This document shows positions 46,643-55,593 of a DNA stretch of 64,000 nucleotides, piece after piece (within the stretch, counting starts at the first letter, position 1; the number at the start of each line of letters is the position of its first letter). The stretch covers positions 62,001 to 126,000 of the forward strand of contig BPKJ01000005.1 of NCBI GenBank assembly GCA_026005075.1, read 5' to 3'. Below the pieces are notes generated by a model that saw nothing but the letters and a program-made list of their open reading frames with translations, was not told where the DNA came from and searched no databases. The stretch is from Lysobacteraceae bacterium (GTDB lineage: Bacteria; Pseudomonadota; Gammaproteobacteria; Xanthomonadales; Xanthomonadaceae). A program made the translations under genes and the position numbers.

Positions 46643-48787
46643 TCACGGCCGGTTCCATTCGAGGCCGAACAGGAGGCTGCGTCCCGGTCCGGGTTCGTGG
46701 TAGCGGCGGTTGCTCTCGTTGACGATCACCGAGGCCACATGCGCGCGATCGAAGAGGTTCTCGACCCGCGCGTAGACCGCAAGGCGCGCCCCGCGCAGGG
46801 GCAGGACCCGGCGCAGGGCGACGTGGACCAGGGCATGGCCGGGTGCCCGCTCGGGGCTGCCGTCGGCGACCGGGATGGCGGCGCGGGCCTCGCTCTCGAT
46901 GGCGGCCTCCCAACCGGGCCGGGGCTGCCAGTGCAGGCGGAGGAAGGCCTGGCGGGCGGCGATCCCGGGCAGGGGGCTGCCGGCCGCGACCTCGGTATCC
47001 GGCTGCGGGCAGACGGCTCCTGCGCAGCGCAGGAAGCCGCGGCGGAATCGGGCGTCCAGCCATTCTGCCGCAGCCTCGATCTGCCAGCCCTCGACGGGTT
47101 CGTGCCGGATCCATGCCTCGATGCCGCGGCGTCGGGTGTCGCCAAGGTTGGCAAAGCTGCTGCGACCGCCCACGTTGCGCACCACGGCCAGCTCGTCGTC
47201 GGTGAGGCTGCCGTGGACGACCAGCCGCCACGCGGTCCTCCCTCGCTGCGCGGCAAGCCCCACCTCGAGGTTGCGGCTGCGCGCCGGACGCAGGTCGAAG
47301 GCCAGTCCGGGGCGGCCGTCCGCGCGGTAGGCCAGTTCGGCCAGCGTCGGGGTCTCGAAGCCGCCGCCCGCCGCGAGCCAGCCGCGCAGGCTGGGCGAGA
47401 AGCGGTGCAGGTAGCCTGCCACCGGCACGGTTCGCGCGTGGTGTGCCGCGCCGCTGTCGTCGGGGTTGTCCGGAGTGACGTAGCGGTCGCTCGAGGCCAG
47501 CTCGACGCGGCTGCGGCGGAGGCCGAGCAGCAGGCTGCCGCGGGCGCCGGTCGCCCACTGCAGCTGGGCGTAGCTTCCCTCGGCACGCGCCCGGTTGATC
47601 TCGTCGCGGCGCAGGGCGCCGCGCACGCCGAGGCGATCGCCCACGAAGTTCTCGAAGCCTCGCCGGTGCTGGCGCAGCCGCTCCAGGGCAAGGCCCAGGG
47701 TGAGCGACATCTCGCCCCCGGGGGCTTGCCAGGCCCGACCGTGGCGGAGGTCGAAGCCGTCGTGCACATGGTTCAGGTCGATCGCCCCGCCGCTGCTCAA
47801 GGGGTTGCGCTGTGCGGCCACCGGGATGGCCAGGAACTGCTCGACCTCGCGTCGGCCCTGCCAGAGGCCAAGACGCCAGTGGCCGGCGGAGGCGGTGTCG
47901 GCCTCCCAGATCGCGGCGAGCCGGTGCTCACGGAAGGCCTTGCGCGGATCGAACTGCAAGGCGGCATCGGCGGCCGCGGCGGGATCCTGCCGCCATTGCA
48001 CGCGGTCGAGGCCCAGCGGGTCGAGCGCCTCGGGCTGGTCGTGGAGCAGCAGGGCCAGCGTGAGGCGACCTGCCGCGCCGGCGTCCAGACCCGCGACCGC
48101 GTTCAGCCCGGCTGCCCGTGCCGCCGAGTGGGCGCGGAAGCCGTCGCTGCGGTAGCCGGCGGCGGTCAGGGCAAGGTCGTGCCCGTTCCGCCCGGCCAGC
48201 CAGCGCGCGTGGGTGCTGTGGGTGCCATGGGAGCCGGTGCTGGCGCGCAGGCGGAGGGCCTCGCCCTCGCCGGCGATGCGCGCGCTGTGGACGAGGATCG
48301 CGCCTCCCGAGGCATTGCCGTGCAGCGCCGAAAACGGACCGCGAAGAACGTCGATCCCGTCCGACGCTGCGGCCAGCAGGTGGGAGATCTGCCCCTGGCC
48401 GTCGGGCAGGCTGACCGGCAGACCGTCGAGCAGGAGGCGGATGCCGCGGATGCCGAAGCTGGCACGGGCGCCAACGCCACGGATCGAGAGCTGGGTGTCC
48501 CGGGCGTGGTTCTGCCGGTCGCGGACCTGCACCCCGGGCACGCCGCGCAGGGCATCGCCGATGTGACGCTCGCTGCCGCCGCGCTGCGGGTCGAGGCGGA
48601 TCCGGTCGAGGCTGGCCGGAAGGCTGTCCGGCGCGGCCCGGTCCAGCGGTGCCGCCACCGCGCGCACCGGCGGCAGCGTGTGCGGCGGCTCGCCGGCCGC
48701 GGCTCCGGCACTTCCTGCCAGCAGCGCCGCGGCCGCGAGCGTGCGGATGCGAGCTGCGATCAGGCGGTGCGCAGGCGGGTGGATCAT
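46643..48787 (-). CDS. TonB-dependent outer-membrane receptor
   Basis: 714 residues. A signal peptide (RIRTLAAAALLAGSAGAAAG) is followed by a plug domain (ALRGVPGVQVRDRQNH; LSIRGVGARASFGIRGIRLL; VLRGPFSALHGNASGGAI) and a 22-strand barrel ending in RSLLFGLEWNRP with terminal aromatic-type residues. The overall look is like the YncD/PqqU group, proposed to import pyrroloquinoline quinone; the substrate is inferred weakly. The start overlaps the rlmC stop by four bases. No Fur box was identified. Confidence 0.88.
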   Translation of the reverse strand: MIHPPAHRLIAARIRTLAAAALLAGSAGAAAGEPPHTLPPVRAVAAPLDRAAPDSLPASLDRIRLDPQRGGSERHIGDALRGVPGVQVRDRQNHARDTQLSIRGVGARASFGIRGIRLLLDGLPVSLPDGQGQISHLLAAASDGIDVLRGPFSALHGNASGGAILVHSARIAGEGEALRLRASTGSHGTHSTHARWLAGRNGHDLALTAAGYRSDGFRAHSAARAAGLNAVAGLDAGAAGRLTLALLLHDQPEALDPLGLDRVQWRQDPAAAADAALQFDPRKAFREHRLAAIWEADTASAGHWRLGLWQGRREVEQFLAIPVAAQRNPLSSGGAIDLNHVHDGFDLRHGRAWQAPGGEMSLTLGLALERLRQHRRGFENFVGDRLGVRGALRRDEINRARAEGSYAQLQWATGARGSLLLGLRRSRVELASSDRYVTPDNPDDSGAAHHARTVPVAGYLHRFSPSLRGWLAAGGGFETPTLAELAYRADGRPGLAFDLRPARSRNLEVGLAAQRGRTAWRLVVHGSLTDDELAVVRNVGGRSSFANLGDTRRRGIEAWIRHEPVEGWQIEAAAEWLDARFRRGFLRCAGAVCPQPDTEVAAGSPLPGIAARQAFLRLHWQPRPGWEAAIESEARAAIPVADGSPERAPGHALVHVALRRVLPLRGARLAVYARVENLFDRAHVASVIVNESNRRYHEPGPGRSLLFGLEWNRP

Positions 48788-49962
48788 GCGGCAGGTTCGG
48801 CCGGGCACGGGTCCGGGGCGCCGTCGTCGATGGCCCGCAGCAGCACCAGCACCTCGGCGTGCGGGGTATGGGGGAACATGTCGAACAGCCGTGCCCTCTT
48901 TCCACGGTAGCCGACCAGGCGAGCCAGGTCACGGGCCAGGCTGTCCGGGTTGCAGCTGGAATAGAGCAGCCAGCGCGGACGGGCGCGCTGCAGGGAGGCG
49001 CAAAGGGCCTCGCCCAGTCCGCGCCGCGGCGGATTGACCACCACGAGATCGCGCCCGGCCAGACGCTTGGGGTCCAGCCCCTCGGCGTCGGCCACGGCAA
49101 AGCGCGGCGGCGGCGTGGTCGGCGGGTGGGAGACCGCCGCGGCCGCTGCCACCGCGGCGGGGTGCAGCTCGAGGCCCTCCACCTCGCGTCCCGGCGCGGC
49201 CAGATGGTGGGCGAAGCCGCCGATGCCGCAATAGAGATCCAGCACGGTCCGGGGGCGCAGTCCGTCGGCCCACGCGCGGGCCGTGCGGTACAGGGCCGCG
49301 GCCACCTCGGTGTTGGTCTGCCAGAAGCCGCCCGGTTGCAGCCAGAGCCTGAGTCCGTTGACATGCAGGGCCAGCCTAGGCTGCGGACCAAGCGGAATCT
49401 CGACCTCCCCCTCGACGATCGCGGCGTGGCGGGGCTGCAGGTTGACCGACACCAGCGCAAGTGCGGGCAGGCGTTGCCGCAGCCAGGGCAACGCGCGCCG
49501 CAGCCGCTCCAGCGGCGCGCGCGAGCGCAGCACCAGGCGGAGCATCCATTTCCCACTGGGCGGATCGAGGGTCAGCAGCAGGTACTTGAGTTCGCCGCGG
49601 CGCTCGGGGACCGAATAGGGCCTGAGCCCTGCACGCTGGATCCACCTGCGCAGGACCGGCAAGGCCGCGCGTAGGGCGGGTGGGTAGAGGCGGCAGTCGG
49701 GCAGGTCCACGCCACGCTGGTGTTCGTCGAGGATGCCCAGCGTGGGTGATGCGAGGCTGCCGCCGACGACCAGCTTGGCCTTGTTGCGGAAGCCCTCGGG
49801 CCGGCTCGCGAAGGGCGCTTCCCAGCGCATCGTGCGCTTCGGGTCGATGCGGGCCATGACCGCCTCCTGCTTGGCCTCGAGCTGGTCGGCCATCGTGCGC
49901 TCGATCCAGCTGCAGCTGCGGCACTGTCCGGCCCGGTAGTGGCGGCAGTCAATCGCGGCCAT
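48784..49962 (-). CDS. rlmC: 23S rRNA (uracil-C5)-methyltransferase RlmC
   Basis: Methylates U747 of 23S rRNA with SAM. 392 residues, close to E. coli RumB: the iron-sulfur cysteines in CRHYRAGQCRSCSWI, then FRNKAKLVVGGS, the SAM region DLYCGIGGFAHHLA near residue 240, VVNPPRRGLGEALC and the catalytic YSSCNPDSLARDL near 340. ATG 49962 is used; GTG 49968 is possible. It overlaps the flavoprotein gene upstream by 14 bp and the receptor gene downstream by 4 bp. Confidence 0.94.
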   Translation of the reverse strand: MAAIDCRHYRAGQCRSCSWIERTMADQLEAKQEAVMARIDPKRTMRWEAPFASRPEGFRNKAKLVVGGSLASPTLGILDEHQRGVDLPDCRLYPPALRAALPVLRRWIQRAGLRPYSVPERRGELKYLLLTLDPPSGKWMLRLVLRSRAPLERLRRALPWLRQRLPALALVSVNLQPRHAAIVEGEVEIPLGPQPRLALHVNGLRLWLQPGGFWQTNTEVAAALYRTARAWADGLRPRTVLDLYCGIGGFAHHLAAPGREVEGLELHPAAVAAAAAVSHPPTTPPPRFAVADAEGLDPKRLAGRDLVVVNPPRRGLGEALCASLQRARPRWLLYSSCNPDSLARDLARLVGYRGKRARLFDMFPHTPHAEVLVLLRAIDDGAPDPCPAEPAA

Positions 49963-51172
49963 GGTCACCGATCAGGCTCGTGCTGGCTGCAAGACCCGCC
50001 CAGCGGCCGCTGGCAAGGCAGGCGGTGAGCAGGTAGCCGCCGGTCGGGGCATCCCAGTCCAGCATCTCGCCGCAGCAGTGGACATCCGGCCGGACCTTGA
50101 GCGCGAGGCCGGCGTCGAGGGCCTCGGCACGCACGCCACCGGCGCTGCTGATGGCCTCGGCCAGCGGGCGGGGCGGGCCGAGCTCGATCGGCAGGGCACG
50201 GATCGCCCGTGCCAGCCGGGCCGGGTCGGAGCGTGCCTCCGCGGGCAGCCGCTCGGCGAGCAGGCCGGCACGCACGCCGGTCAAGCCGAGACGGCGACGC
50301 AGGACTTCGGACCACGAGCGCTTGCCGCGCGGCGCGCCCAGCGCCTCCGCCACGCGCCGAGGATCGCTGCCCGGCATCAGGTCCAGCTCGATCCGGCAGG
50401 TGCCCTCCGCGTCCGGCTGCAGGAATCGTCCCAGCGCGTAGAGCAGCGAGCCCTCCAGCCCGTAGTCGGTCACCAGCAGTTCGCCCTGCCGCCATCCGGA
50501 CGCGCCGGTGCGCATGGCCACGGGCTTGAGCGGCTGTCCGGCAAAACGCTGCCGAAAGTGCTCGCTCCAGGGCACCGTGTAGCCCACGTTGCTCGCGCGC
50601 AAGGGGGCGATGGCAACCCCTTGCGCGGCGAGCAGCGGCACCCAGGCGCCGTCGGAGCCGAGCACCGGCCAGCTGCCGCCGCCCAGCGCAAGGACGGTCC
50701 TTCTCGCCCGCACGGCGACCGTGCCGGCCGGGCCGGCGAAACGCAGGGCCGCGCCTGACCAGCCCAGCCAGCGATGGTGGACGTGGATGGCAAGGCCCGC
50801 CTCGCGCAGCCGGCGCACCCAGCGGCGCAGCAGCGGCGCTGCCTTGAAGTCCGCGGGGAACACGCGTCCCGAGCTTCCCACCACGGTCTGGATGCCCAGC
50901 GTCGCCGCCCATGCGCGCACCGCCCCGGCGTCGAAGGCGCGTAGCCACGGCTCGACCATCGGTCGGGTCGCGCCGTAGCGCTCGAGAAACCGCTCACGCG
51001 GTTCCGAATGGGTGAGGTTGAGACCGCCCTTGCCCGCGAGCAGGAACTTGCGGCCGACCGAGCCCTTGGCCTCGAACAGGTGCACCGACAGGCCGCGGCC
51101 AAGGCAGCACTCGGCGGCCATCAGCCCGGCGGGCCCGCCTCCGACGATCGCGATGTCCACCTCGGTCTGCAC
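49949..51172 (-). CDS. NAD(P)/FAD-dependent oxidoreductase, BaiN/HI0933-like (TIGR03862 type)
   Basis: 407 residues. FAD-binding VDIAIVGGGPAGLMAAE near residue 8, GRKFLLAGKGGLNLTHSEP (a family signature), VLALGGGSWPVLGSDG, and the C-terminal FAD loop CGEMLDWDAPTGGYLLT. The enzyme reduces or handles hydrophobic substrates; function of this subgroup is unknown. GTG 51172 starts the conserved N-terminus. Confidence 0.88.
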   Translation of the reverse strand: MQTEVDIAIVGGGPAGLMAAECCLGRGLSVHLFEAKGSVGRKFLLAGKGGLNLTHSEPRERFLERYGATRPMVEPWLRAFDAGAVRAWAATLGIQTVVGSSGRVFPADFKAAPLLRRWVRRLREAGLAIHVHHRWLGWSGAALRFAGPAGTVAVRARRTVLALGGGSWPVLGSDGAWVPLLAAQGVAIAPLRASNVGYTVPWSEHFRQRFAGQPLKPVAMRTGASGWRQGELLVTDYGLEGSLLYALGRFLQPDAEGTCRIELDLMPGSDPRRVAEALGAPRGKRSWSEVLRRRLGLTGVRAGLLAERLPAEARSDPARLARAIRALPIELGPPRPLAEAISSAGGVRAEALDAGLALKVRPDVHCCGEMLDWDAPTGGYLLTACLASGRWAGLAASTSLIGDHGRD

Positions 51173-51372
51173 GTGTGTTCCCTCTGGGGCGCCGCCCGGT
51201 CGGGCCCGCAGCGGCGCGCCTCCGCTCCGGCTCGGACGCGCCCTCTCCGGCCACCGGCCAGGCGTGCGGCGTCGCGTAGCGTAGCGGCCTGGCCCGAGGG
51301 CGGCCAGCGTGCGGGTGTCGGCCCCATGTCGCGTCGGCAGGTGGGGGCCGGGCGGCGCTGGCCGGGCCCGGG

Positions 51373-51401
51373 ATGACCGCGGCCGCCGGCTGTGGGACAA
51401 T
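51373..51401 (+). promoter_or_regulatory. promoter of tRNA-Arg
   Basis: ATGACC (51373-51378), 17-base spacer, GACAAT (51396-51401), ten bases before the tRNA. Four of six matches at -35 and four of six at -10. Confidence 0.45.
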
Positions 51402-51410
51402 CCCGCGCTC

Positions 51411-51484
51411 GCCCCCGTAGCTCAGCTGGATAGAGCGTCCCCCTCCTAAGGGGAAGGTCGTGCGTTCGAATCGCGCCGGGGGCG
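51411..51484 (+). tRNA. tRNA-Arg(CCT)
   Basis: Acceptor arms GCCCCCG and CGGGGGC, anticodon stem CCCCC/GGGG-type around CTCCTAA (anticodon CCT), T-loop TTCGAAT, discriminator G. The CCA is not encoded. Reads AGG codons. Confidence 0.94.
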
Positions 51485-51509
51485 CATGCCTCGAAGCCCC
51501 GGCCGGGCC

Positions 51510-52409
51510 TCAGTCGCTGACCGTGTGACGCCCGGCCTGCTTGGCCCGCCGCAGCGCCTGGCTGGCCTGCTCGAGCAGGCTCAGCGGATGGTCGCCGGTC
51601 TGCGGCCGGCAGGCGGCCACGCCCACGCTGACCGTCACGTGCTCGGACACGTCCGAGGCCGGGTGGTCGATCTCCAGCGCATCGACATCGGCGAGCAGAA
51701 GCTCGGCGACGGTGCGCGCGCCCTCGCGGTCGGTGGCGGGAAGCACGCAGGCGAAGCAGTCACCGGAAAGACGCCCGAACAGGTCCAGCGGCCGGCGGCG
51801 GGCCGAGGCCAGGGCCCGGCCGATGTGCAGGAGCACCTCGTCACCGGCCTGCGCGCCAAGCGCCCGGTTGTAGGCATCGAAGTGGTCGATGTCGAACAGG
51901 ATCAGGGCGATCGGTTCCTGGCAGCGCACCGCATGGCCGAAGGTGGCGTGGAGGAACTCCTCGAAGCGCTGCCGGCTGGCCAGGCCGGTCAGGCTGTCGC
52001 TCATGCCACGCGCGGCGAGCAGGGCGGTGGCCCTGCGCAGTTCGAGGTGGTGCTGGATCCGCCGCAGCGCGAGCTCCGGCGGTGTTGCGCCCGGCAGCCA
52101 GTCGTCGATGCCCAGCGCGGTGGCCCGGGCCAGGAGCTCGGCGGAGAGGTCGCCGAGCACCAGCACCGGCATGCCGCCGCTCTGCAGATCCGGCAGGGCG
52201 GCGGCGAGGCTCGGCGCGTCCTCCACCGCGGCAGCATCCACCAGCGCAAGATCGGGGCACTGCTGTTCCACTGCCCGCGCGGCTTCCGCAAGACCAGGGG
52301 CGTGGAGCAGCTCGTGCACCGCGGCCAGCTGCTTCATGAGCGCAGCCCAGCGTTCCGTGGTGCCGATGGCCAGCAGGCGGCCCGTGGGCGTGGCGGATGG
52401 GTGGTTCAT
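51510..52409 (-). CDS. degenerate GGDEF-domain protein with N-terminal receiver-like region
   Basis: 299 residues. The first 130 resemble a receiver fold (LAIGTTERWAALMKQL; PDLALVDAAAVEDA; GGMPVLVLGDLSAE) without a clear phospho-acceptor motif. The second part is a GGDEF domain (DSLTGLASRQRFEEFL; ALILFDIDHFDAYNRALG), but the active-site loop reads SGDCF instead of GGDEF, so diguanylate cyclase activity is unlikely; it may bind c-di-GMP or GTP or interact with a partner. ATG 52409. It is divergent from the FHA-GGDEF gene. Confidence 0.85.
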   Translation of the reverse strand: MNHPSATPTGRLLAIGTTERWAALMKQLAAVHELLHAPGLAEAARAVEQQCPDLALVDAAAVEDAPSLAAALPDLQSGGMPVLVLGDLSAELLARATALGIDDWLPGATPPELALRRIQHHLELRRATALLAARGMSDSLTGLASRQRFEEFLHATFGHAVRCQEPIALILFDIDHFDAYNRALGAQAGDEVLLHIGRALASARRRPLDLFGRLSGDCFACVLPATDREGARTVAELLLADVDALEIDHPASDVSEHVTVSVGVAACRPQTGDHPLSLLEQASQALRRAKQAGRHTVSD

Positions 52410-52542
52410 GAGGGCCCCTTTCGTCTTCCGCGTCGCGCAGGATAGCCAAAGGCGCGTTCGCCTGCAGGGTCGGCAGGCGCTTCGGGATGTGCGTGCCCGG
52501 CCACGGTCTGGGATAATCGGCCGCGGGTGCTGGGGAGGGGCG

Positions 52543-53439
52543 ATGGACCAGGACACGGGCAAGGCCAGACTGTTGGGCGATTCGACCGTTCGCGTCGCCG
52601 CGCCCAGCCTGCGTGCCGAGGCAAGGCCGTGGTGCCTCGTCGTGGTCGCGGGGCCTGCGATCGGAACCCGCTACGAGCTGGGCGATGCGGCCATCATCGG
52701 CCGCGACCCCGGCGCCGACATCCAGCTCGCCGAGCCGAGCGTCTCGCGCCGTCACTGCCACGTCTTTCGCAAGCGCGGCAGCTACTGGGTCACCGACCTC
52801 GGCGCCACCAACCCGACCCGTGTCAATGGCCTGCAGATCAAGGCCAGCCCCCTGCTCGAGGGCGACGTGCTCACCATCGGCGATCTGGTGCTCAAGCTGC
52901 TCGGACCGAACAGCCCCGAGAACGCCGTGGTGGCGGCCCTGCATCGGCAGGCGACCCGCGATGGCCTGACCGGCCTTGCCAACCGGCGCTGTTTCCGTGC
53001 CGAGATGGAGCGCGTGATGGCGGCGGCCGGCGAGGCCGGGCCCTCGCTGGTCCTGCTCGACATCGACCACTTCAAGCACATCAACGACCGCTTCGGACAC
53101 CCTGCGGGGGACCGCGTGCTGAGCACGGTCGGCGGGGTGCTGGCGCAATGCGTCGCGCCGCCCGCGCTGGCCGGGCGTGTCGGTGGCGAGGAGTTCGCCG
53201 TGCTGCTTCCCGATGCCGGGAGCAAGGCGGCGCTCGAGCTCGCCGAGACCCTGCGCCAGGCCCTGGAGGCCCTGTGCCTCGACGAGGACGGGGAGCCGCT
53301 TCCGGTCACCGCCAGCTTCGGCGTGGCCGAGCGGGCGCAGGCCGAGGAGTCGGTCGATGCGCTCTACCTGCGCGCCGACACCGCGCTCTACGAGGCCAAG
53401 CGCGGCGGTCGCAACCGGGTGGTCCTTGGCGCGGCATGA
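52543..53439 (+). CDS. FHA-GGDEF diguanylate cyclase
   Basis: 298 residues. An FHA domain (GTRYELGDAAIIGRDPGADI; SVSRRHCHVF; DLGATNPTRVNG; LLEGDVLTIGDLV), which binds phosphothreonine, is joined to a GGDEF domain with an intact active site GGEEF near residue 210 and the family block TRDGLTGLANRRCF. It should make c-di-GMP under control of a phosphorylated partner. ATG 52543 has GGGGAGGGG upstream, and GATAAT at 52512-52517 may be its -10. Confidence 0.93.
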   Translation: MDQDTGKARLLGDSTVRVAAPSLRAEARPWCLVVVAGPAIGTRYELGDAAIIGRDPGADIQLAEPSVSRRHCHVFRKRGSYWVTDLGATNPTRVNGLQIKASPLLEGDVLTIGDLVLKLLGPNSPENAVVAALHRQATRDGLTGLANRRCFRAEMERVMAAAGEAGPSLVLLDIDHFKHINDRFGHPAGDRVLSTVGGVLAQCVAPPALAGRVGGEEFAVLLPDAGSKAALELAETLRQALEALCLDEDGEPLPVTASFGVAERAQAEESVDALYLRADTALYEAKRGGRNRVVLGAA

Positions 53440-53479
53440 GGCCGATGGCGGACCAAGGGCCCTGCGTGGGAGCGCGGTG

Positions 53480-53926
53480 ATGAGGGGCTGGGAGCAGGTC
53501 CTGCAGCGCTGCCGACAAGGGCCGCTCACGCCGCCGAGGCGGGTCACGCGGACGCTGGAGGAGTGGCGTCGGCGGCTCACCCCGGAACAGTTCCGCGTCA
53601 CCCGGATGGCGGGTACCGAGCCGCCCTTCAGTTCGCCGGTGTGCACGCTCTTCGAGCCCGGGCGCTACCGCTGCGTCGGCTGCGGGAGCGAGCTGTTCGA
53701 CGCCGGCGCCAAGTTCGATTCGGGCAGCGGCTGGCCGTCCTTCACGCAGCCGCTGGACGAGGCGCTCGTGGCCTACGTCCTCGACGAGAGCCACGGCATG
53801 GTGCGGATCGAGGTGCGCTGCAACGTGTGCGATGCGCACCTCGGGCACGTGTTCCCGGATGGTCCGCCGCCGACCGGGCTGCGCTACTGCATCAACGCGG
53901 TGGCGCTCGAACGGGTCGCCGACTAG
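53480..53926 (+). CDS. msrB: peptide-methionine (R)-S-oxide reductase
   Basis: Reduces R-methionine sulfoxide in proteins. 148 residues. Two zinc CxxC pairs (YRCVGCGSELFD and VRCNVCDAHLGHVF), SGSGWPSFTQPL, and the catalytic cysteine in LRYCINAVALER. ATG 53480; GTG 53477 is possible. The N-terminal 25 residues before the conserved VTRTLEEWRRRLTPEQF are an extension. It follows the FHA-GGDEF gene by 40 bp and precedes a class I fumarase by 81 bp. Confidence 0.94.
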   Translation: MRGWEQVLQRCRQGPLTPPRRVTRTLEEWRRRLTPEQFRVTRMAGTEPPFSSPVCTLFEPGRYRCVGCGSELFDAGAKFDSGSGWPSFTQPLDEALVAYVLDESHGMVRIEVRCNVCDAHLGHVFPDGPPPTGLRYCINAVALERVAD

Positions 53927-54007
53927 AGCGGCCGCGAGCGTGGTCCAGGGGCCTTGCGCGGCCCCCTCGACTACAATGGCGCCCCCCGAGGTTTCTGCGA
54001 GGCAGCC

Positions 54008-55525
54008 GTGGCCACCATCAGGCAGGAAGATCTGGTGCAGAGCGTCGCCGACGCGCTTCAGTACATCAGCTACTACCACCCCGTCGACTACATCCGCAGC
54101 CTGGCCGCGGCCTGGGAGCGCGAGGAATCGCCCGCCGCCAAGGACGCGATGGCGCAGATCCTGATCAACTCCCGCATGTGCGCGGAGGGGCATCGACCGA
54201 TCTGTCAGGATACCGGCATCGTCACCGTGTTTCTCAAGGTCGGCATGGACCTGCGCTGGGAAGGCTTCACCGGTTCGCTGGAGGATGCCGTCAACGAGGG
54301 CGTGCGTCGCGCCTACAACCACCCGGACAACAAGCTCCGGGCCTCCGTGCTGGCCGATCCGGCCGGCAGGCGCATCAACACCCGCGACAACACCCCGGCG
54401 GTGATCAACGTCTCGATCGTGCCCGGTGACAAGCTGGACGTGATCGTCGCCGCCAAGGGCGGCGGCAGCGAGGCCAAGAGCAAGTTCGTGATGCTCAATC
54501 CGTCCGACTCGATCGTGGACTGGGTGCTGAAGACCGTGCCGACCATGGGCGCGGGCTGGTGCCCGCCGGGGATGCTCGGCATCGGCATTGGCGGCACCGC
54601 CGAGAAGGCGATGCTGCTGGCCAAGGAAGCCCTGATGGAGCCGATCGACATCCAGGAGCTGATCGCCCGCGGCCCCCGCAACCGCGTCGAGGAGCTGCGC
54701 ATCGAGCTGTACGAGAAGGTCAATGCCCTCGGCATCGGCGCGCAGGGGCTGGGAGGCCTGACCACCGTGCTGGACGTCAAGATCCGCGACTACCCGACGC
54801 ACGCGGCCAACCTGCCGGTGGCGATGATCCCGAACTGCGCCGCCACCCGGCATGCCCACTTCACGCTCGACGGCTCGGGTCCGGTGGCGCTGGATCCGCC
54901 CTCGCTGGACGATTGGCCGCGGCTGACCTACAGCCCGCAGAACGCGCGGCGCGTCGATCTCGACACCATCACCCGCGAGGAGGTGGCCAGCTTTCGTCCC
55001 GGCGAGGTGCTCCTGCTCAGCGGCAGGATGCTCACCGGCCGCGACGCCGCGCACAAGCGCATGGTGGACATGCTCAACCGCGGCGAGCCGCTGCCGGTCG
55101 ATCTGCGTGGCCGCTTCATCTACTACGTCGGTCCGGTCGATCCGGTCGGTGACGAGGTGGTGGGGCCGGCCGGGCCCACCACGGCCACGCGGATGGACAA
55201 GTTCACCGAGCAGATCCTCGCCCAGACCGGGCTGCTCGGCATGATCGGCAAGGCCGAGCGCGGGCCGGCCGCGCGGGAGGCGATCCGGCGGCACCGTTCG
55301 GTCTACCTGATGGCGGTGGGCGGCGCGGCCTACCTGGTCTCCAAGGCGATCCGCTCGGCGCGGGTGGTGGCCTTCGAGGACCTCGGCATGGAGGCGATCT
55401 ACGAGTTCGAGGTCAAGGACATGCCGGTCACGGTTGCCGTGGACAGCGAAGGCAACTCCGTGCACCACACCGCACCCCGCGAATGGCAGGCGAGGATCGG
55501 CAAGATCCCGGTGGTCGTGGAGTAG
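54008..55525 (+). CDS. fumA: fumarate hydratase class I (iron-sulfur)
   Basis: [4Fe-4S] fumarase. 505 residues (typical 505-548). The cluster cysteines are in GHRPICQDTGIV near residue 60, AGWCPPGMLG near 180 and IPNCAATRHAHF near 275. GTG 54008 gives the standard start (VATIRQEDLVQSVADALQ), so it is preferred over the longer frame at 53954. It is oxygen-labile, whereas fumC is not. A TACAAT hexamer upstream at 53972-53977 may be its -10. Confidence 0.95.
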   Translation: MATIRQEDLVQSVADALQYISYYHPVDYIRSLAAAWEREESPAAKDAMAQILINSRMCAEGHRPICQDTGIVTVFLKVGMDLRWEGFTGSLEDAVNEGVRRAYNHPDNKLRASVLADPAGRRINTRDNTPAVINVSIVPGDKLDVIVAAKGGGSEAKSKFVMLNPSDSIVDWVLKTVPTMGAGWCPPGMLGIGIGGTAEKAMLLAKEALMEPIDIQELIARGPRNRVEELRIELYEKVNALGIGAQGLGGLTTVLDVKIRDYPTHAANLPVAMIPNCAATRHAHFTLDGSGPVALDPPSLDDWPRLTYSPQNARRVDLDTITREEVASFRPGEVLLLSGRMLTGRDAAHKRMVDMLNRGEPLPVDLRGRFIYYVGPVDPVGDEVVGPAGPTTATRMDKFTEQILAQTGLLGMIGKAERGPAAREAIRRHRSVYLMAVGGAAYLVSKAIRSARVVAFEDLGMEAIYEFEVKDMPVTVAVDSEGNSVHHTAPREWQARIGKIPVVVE

Positions 55526-55593
55526 GGGGCGCCACCTCGACGGCGGATGGCGCGCGGCCCGGGCCGGGCACGGCCTGACCCGATGGCATCGCG

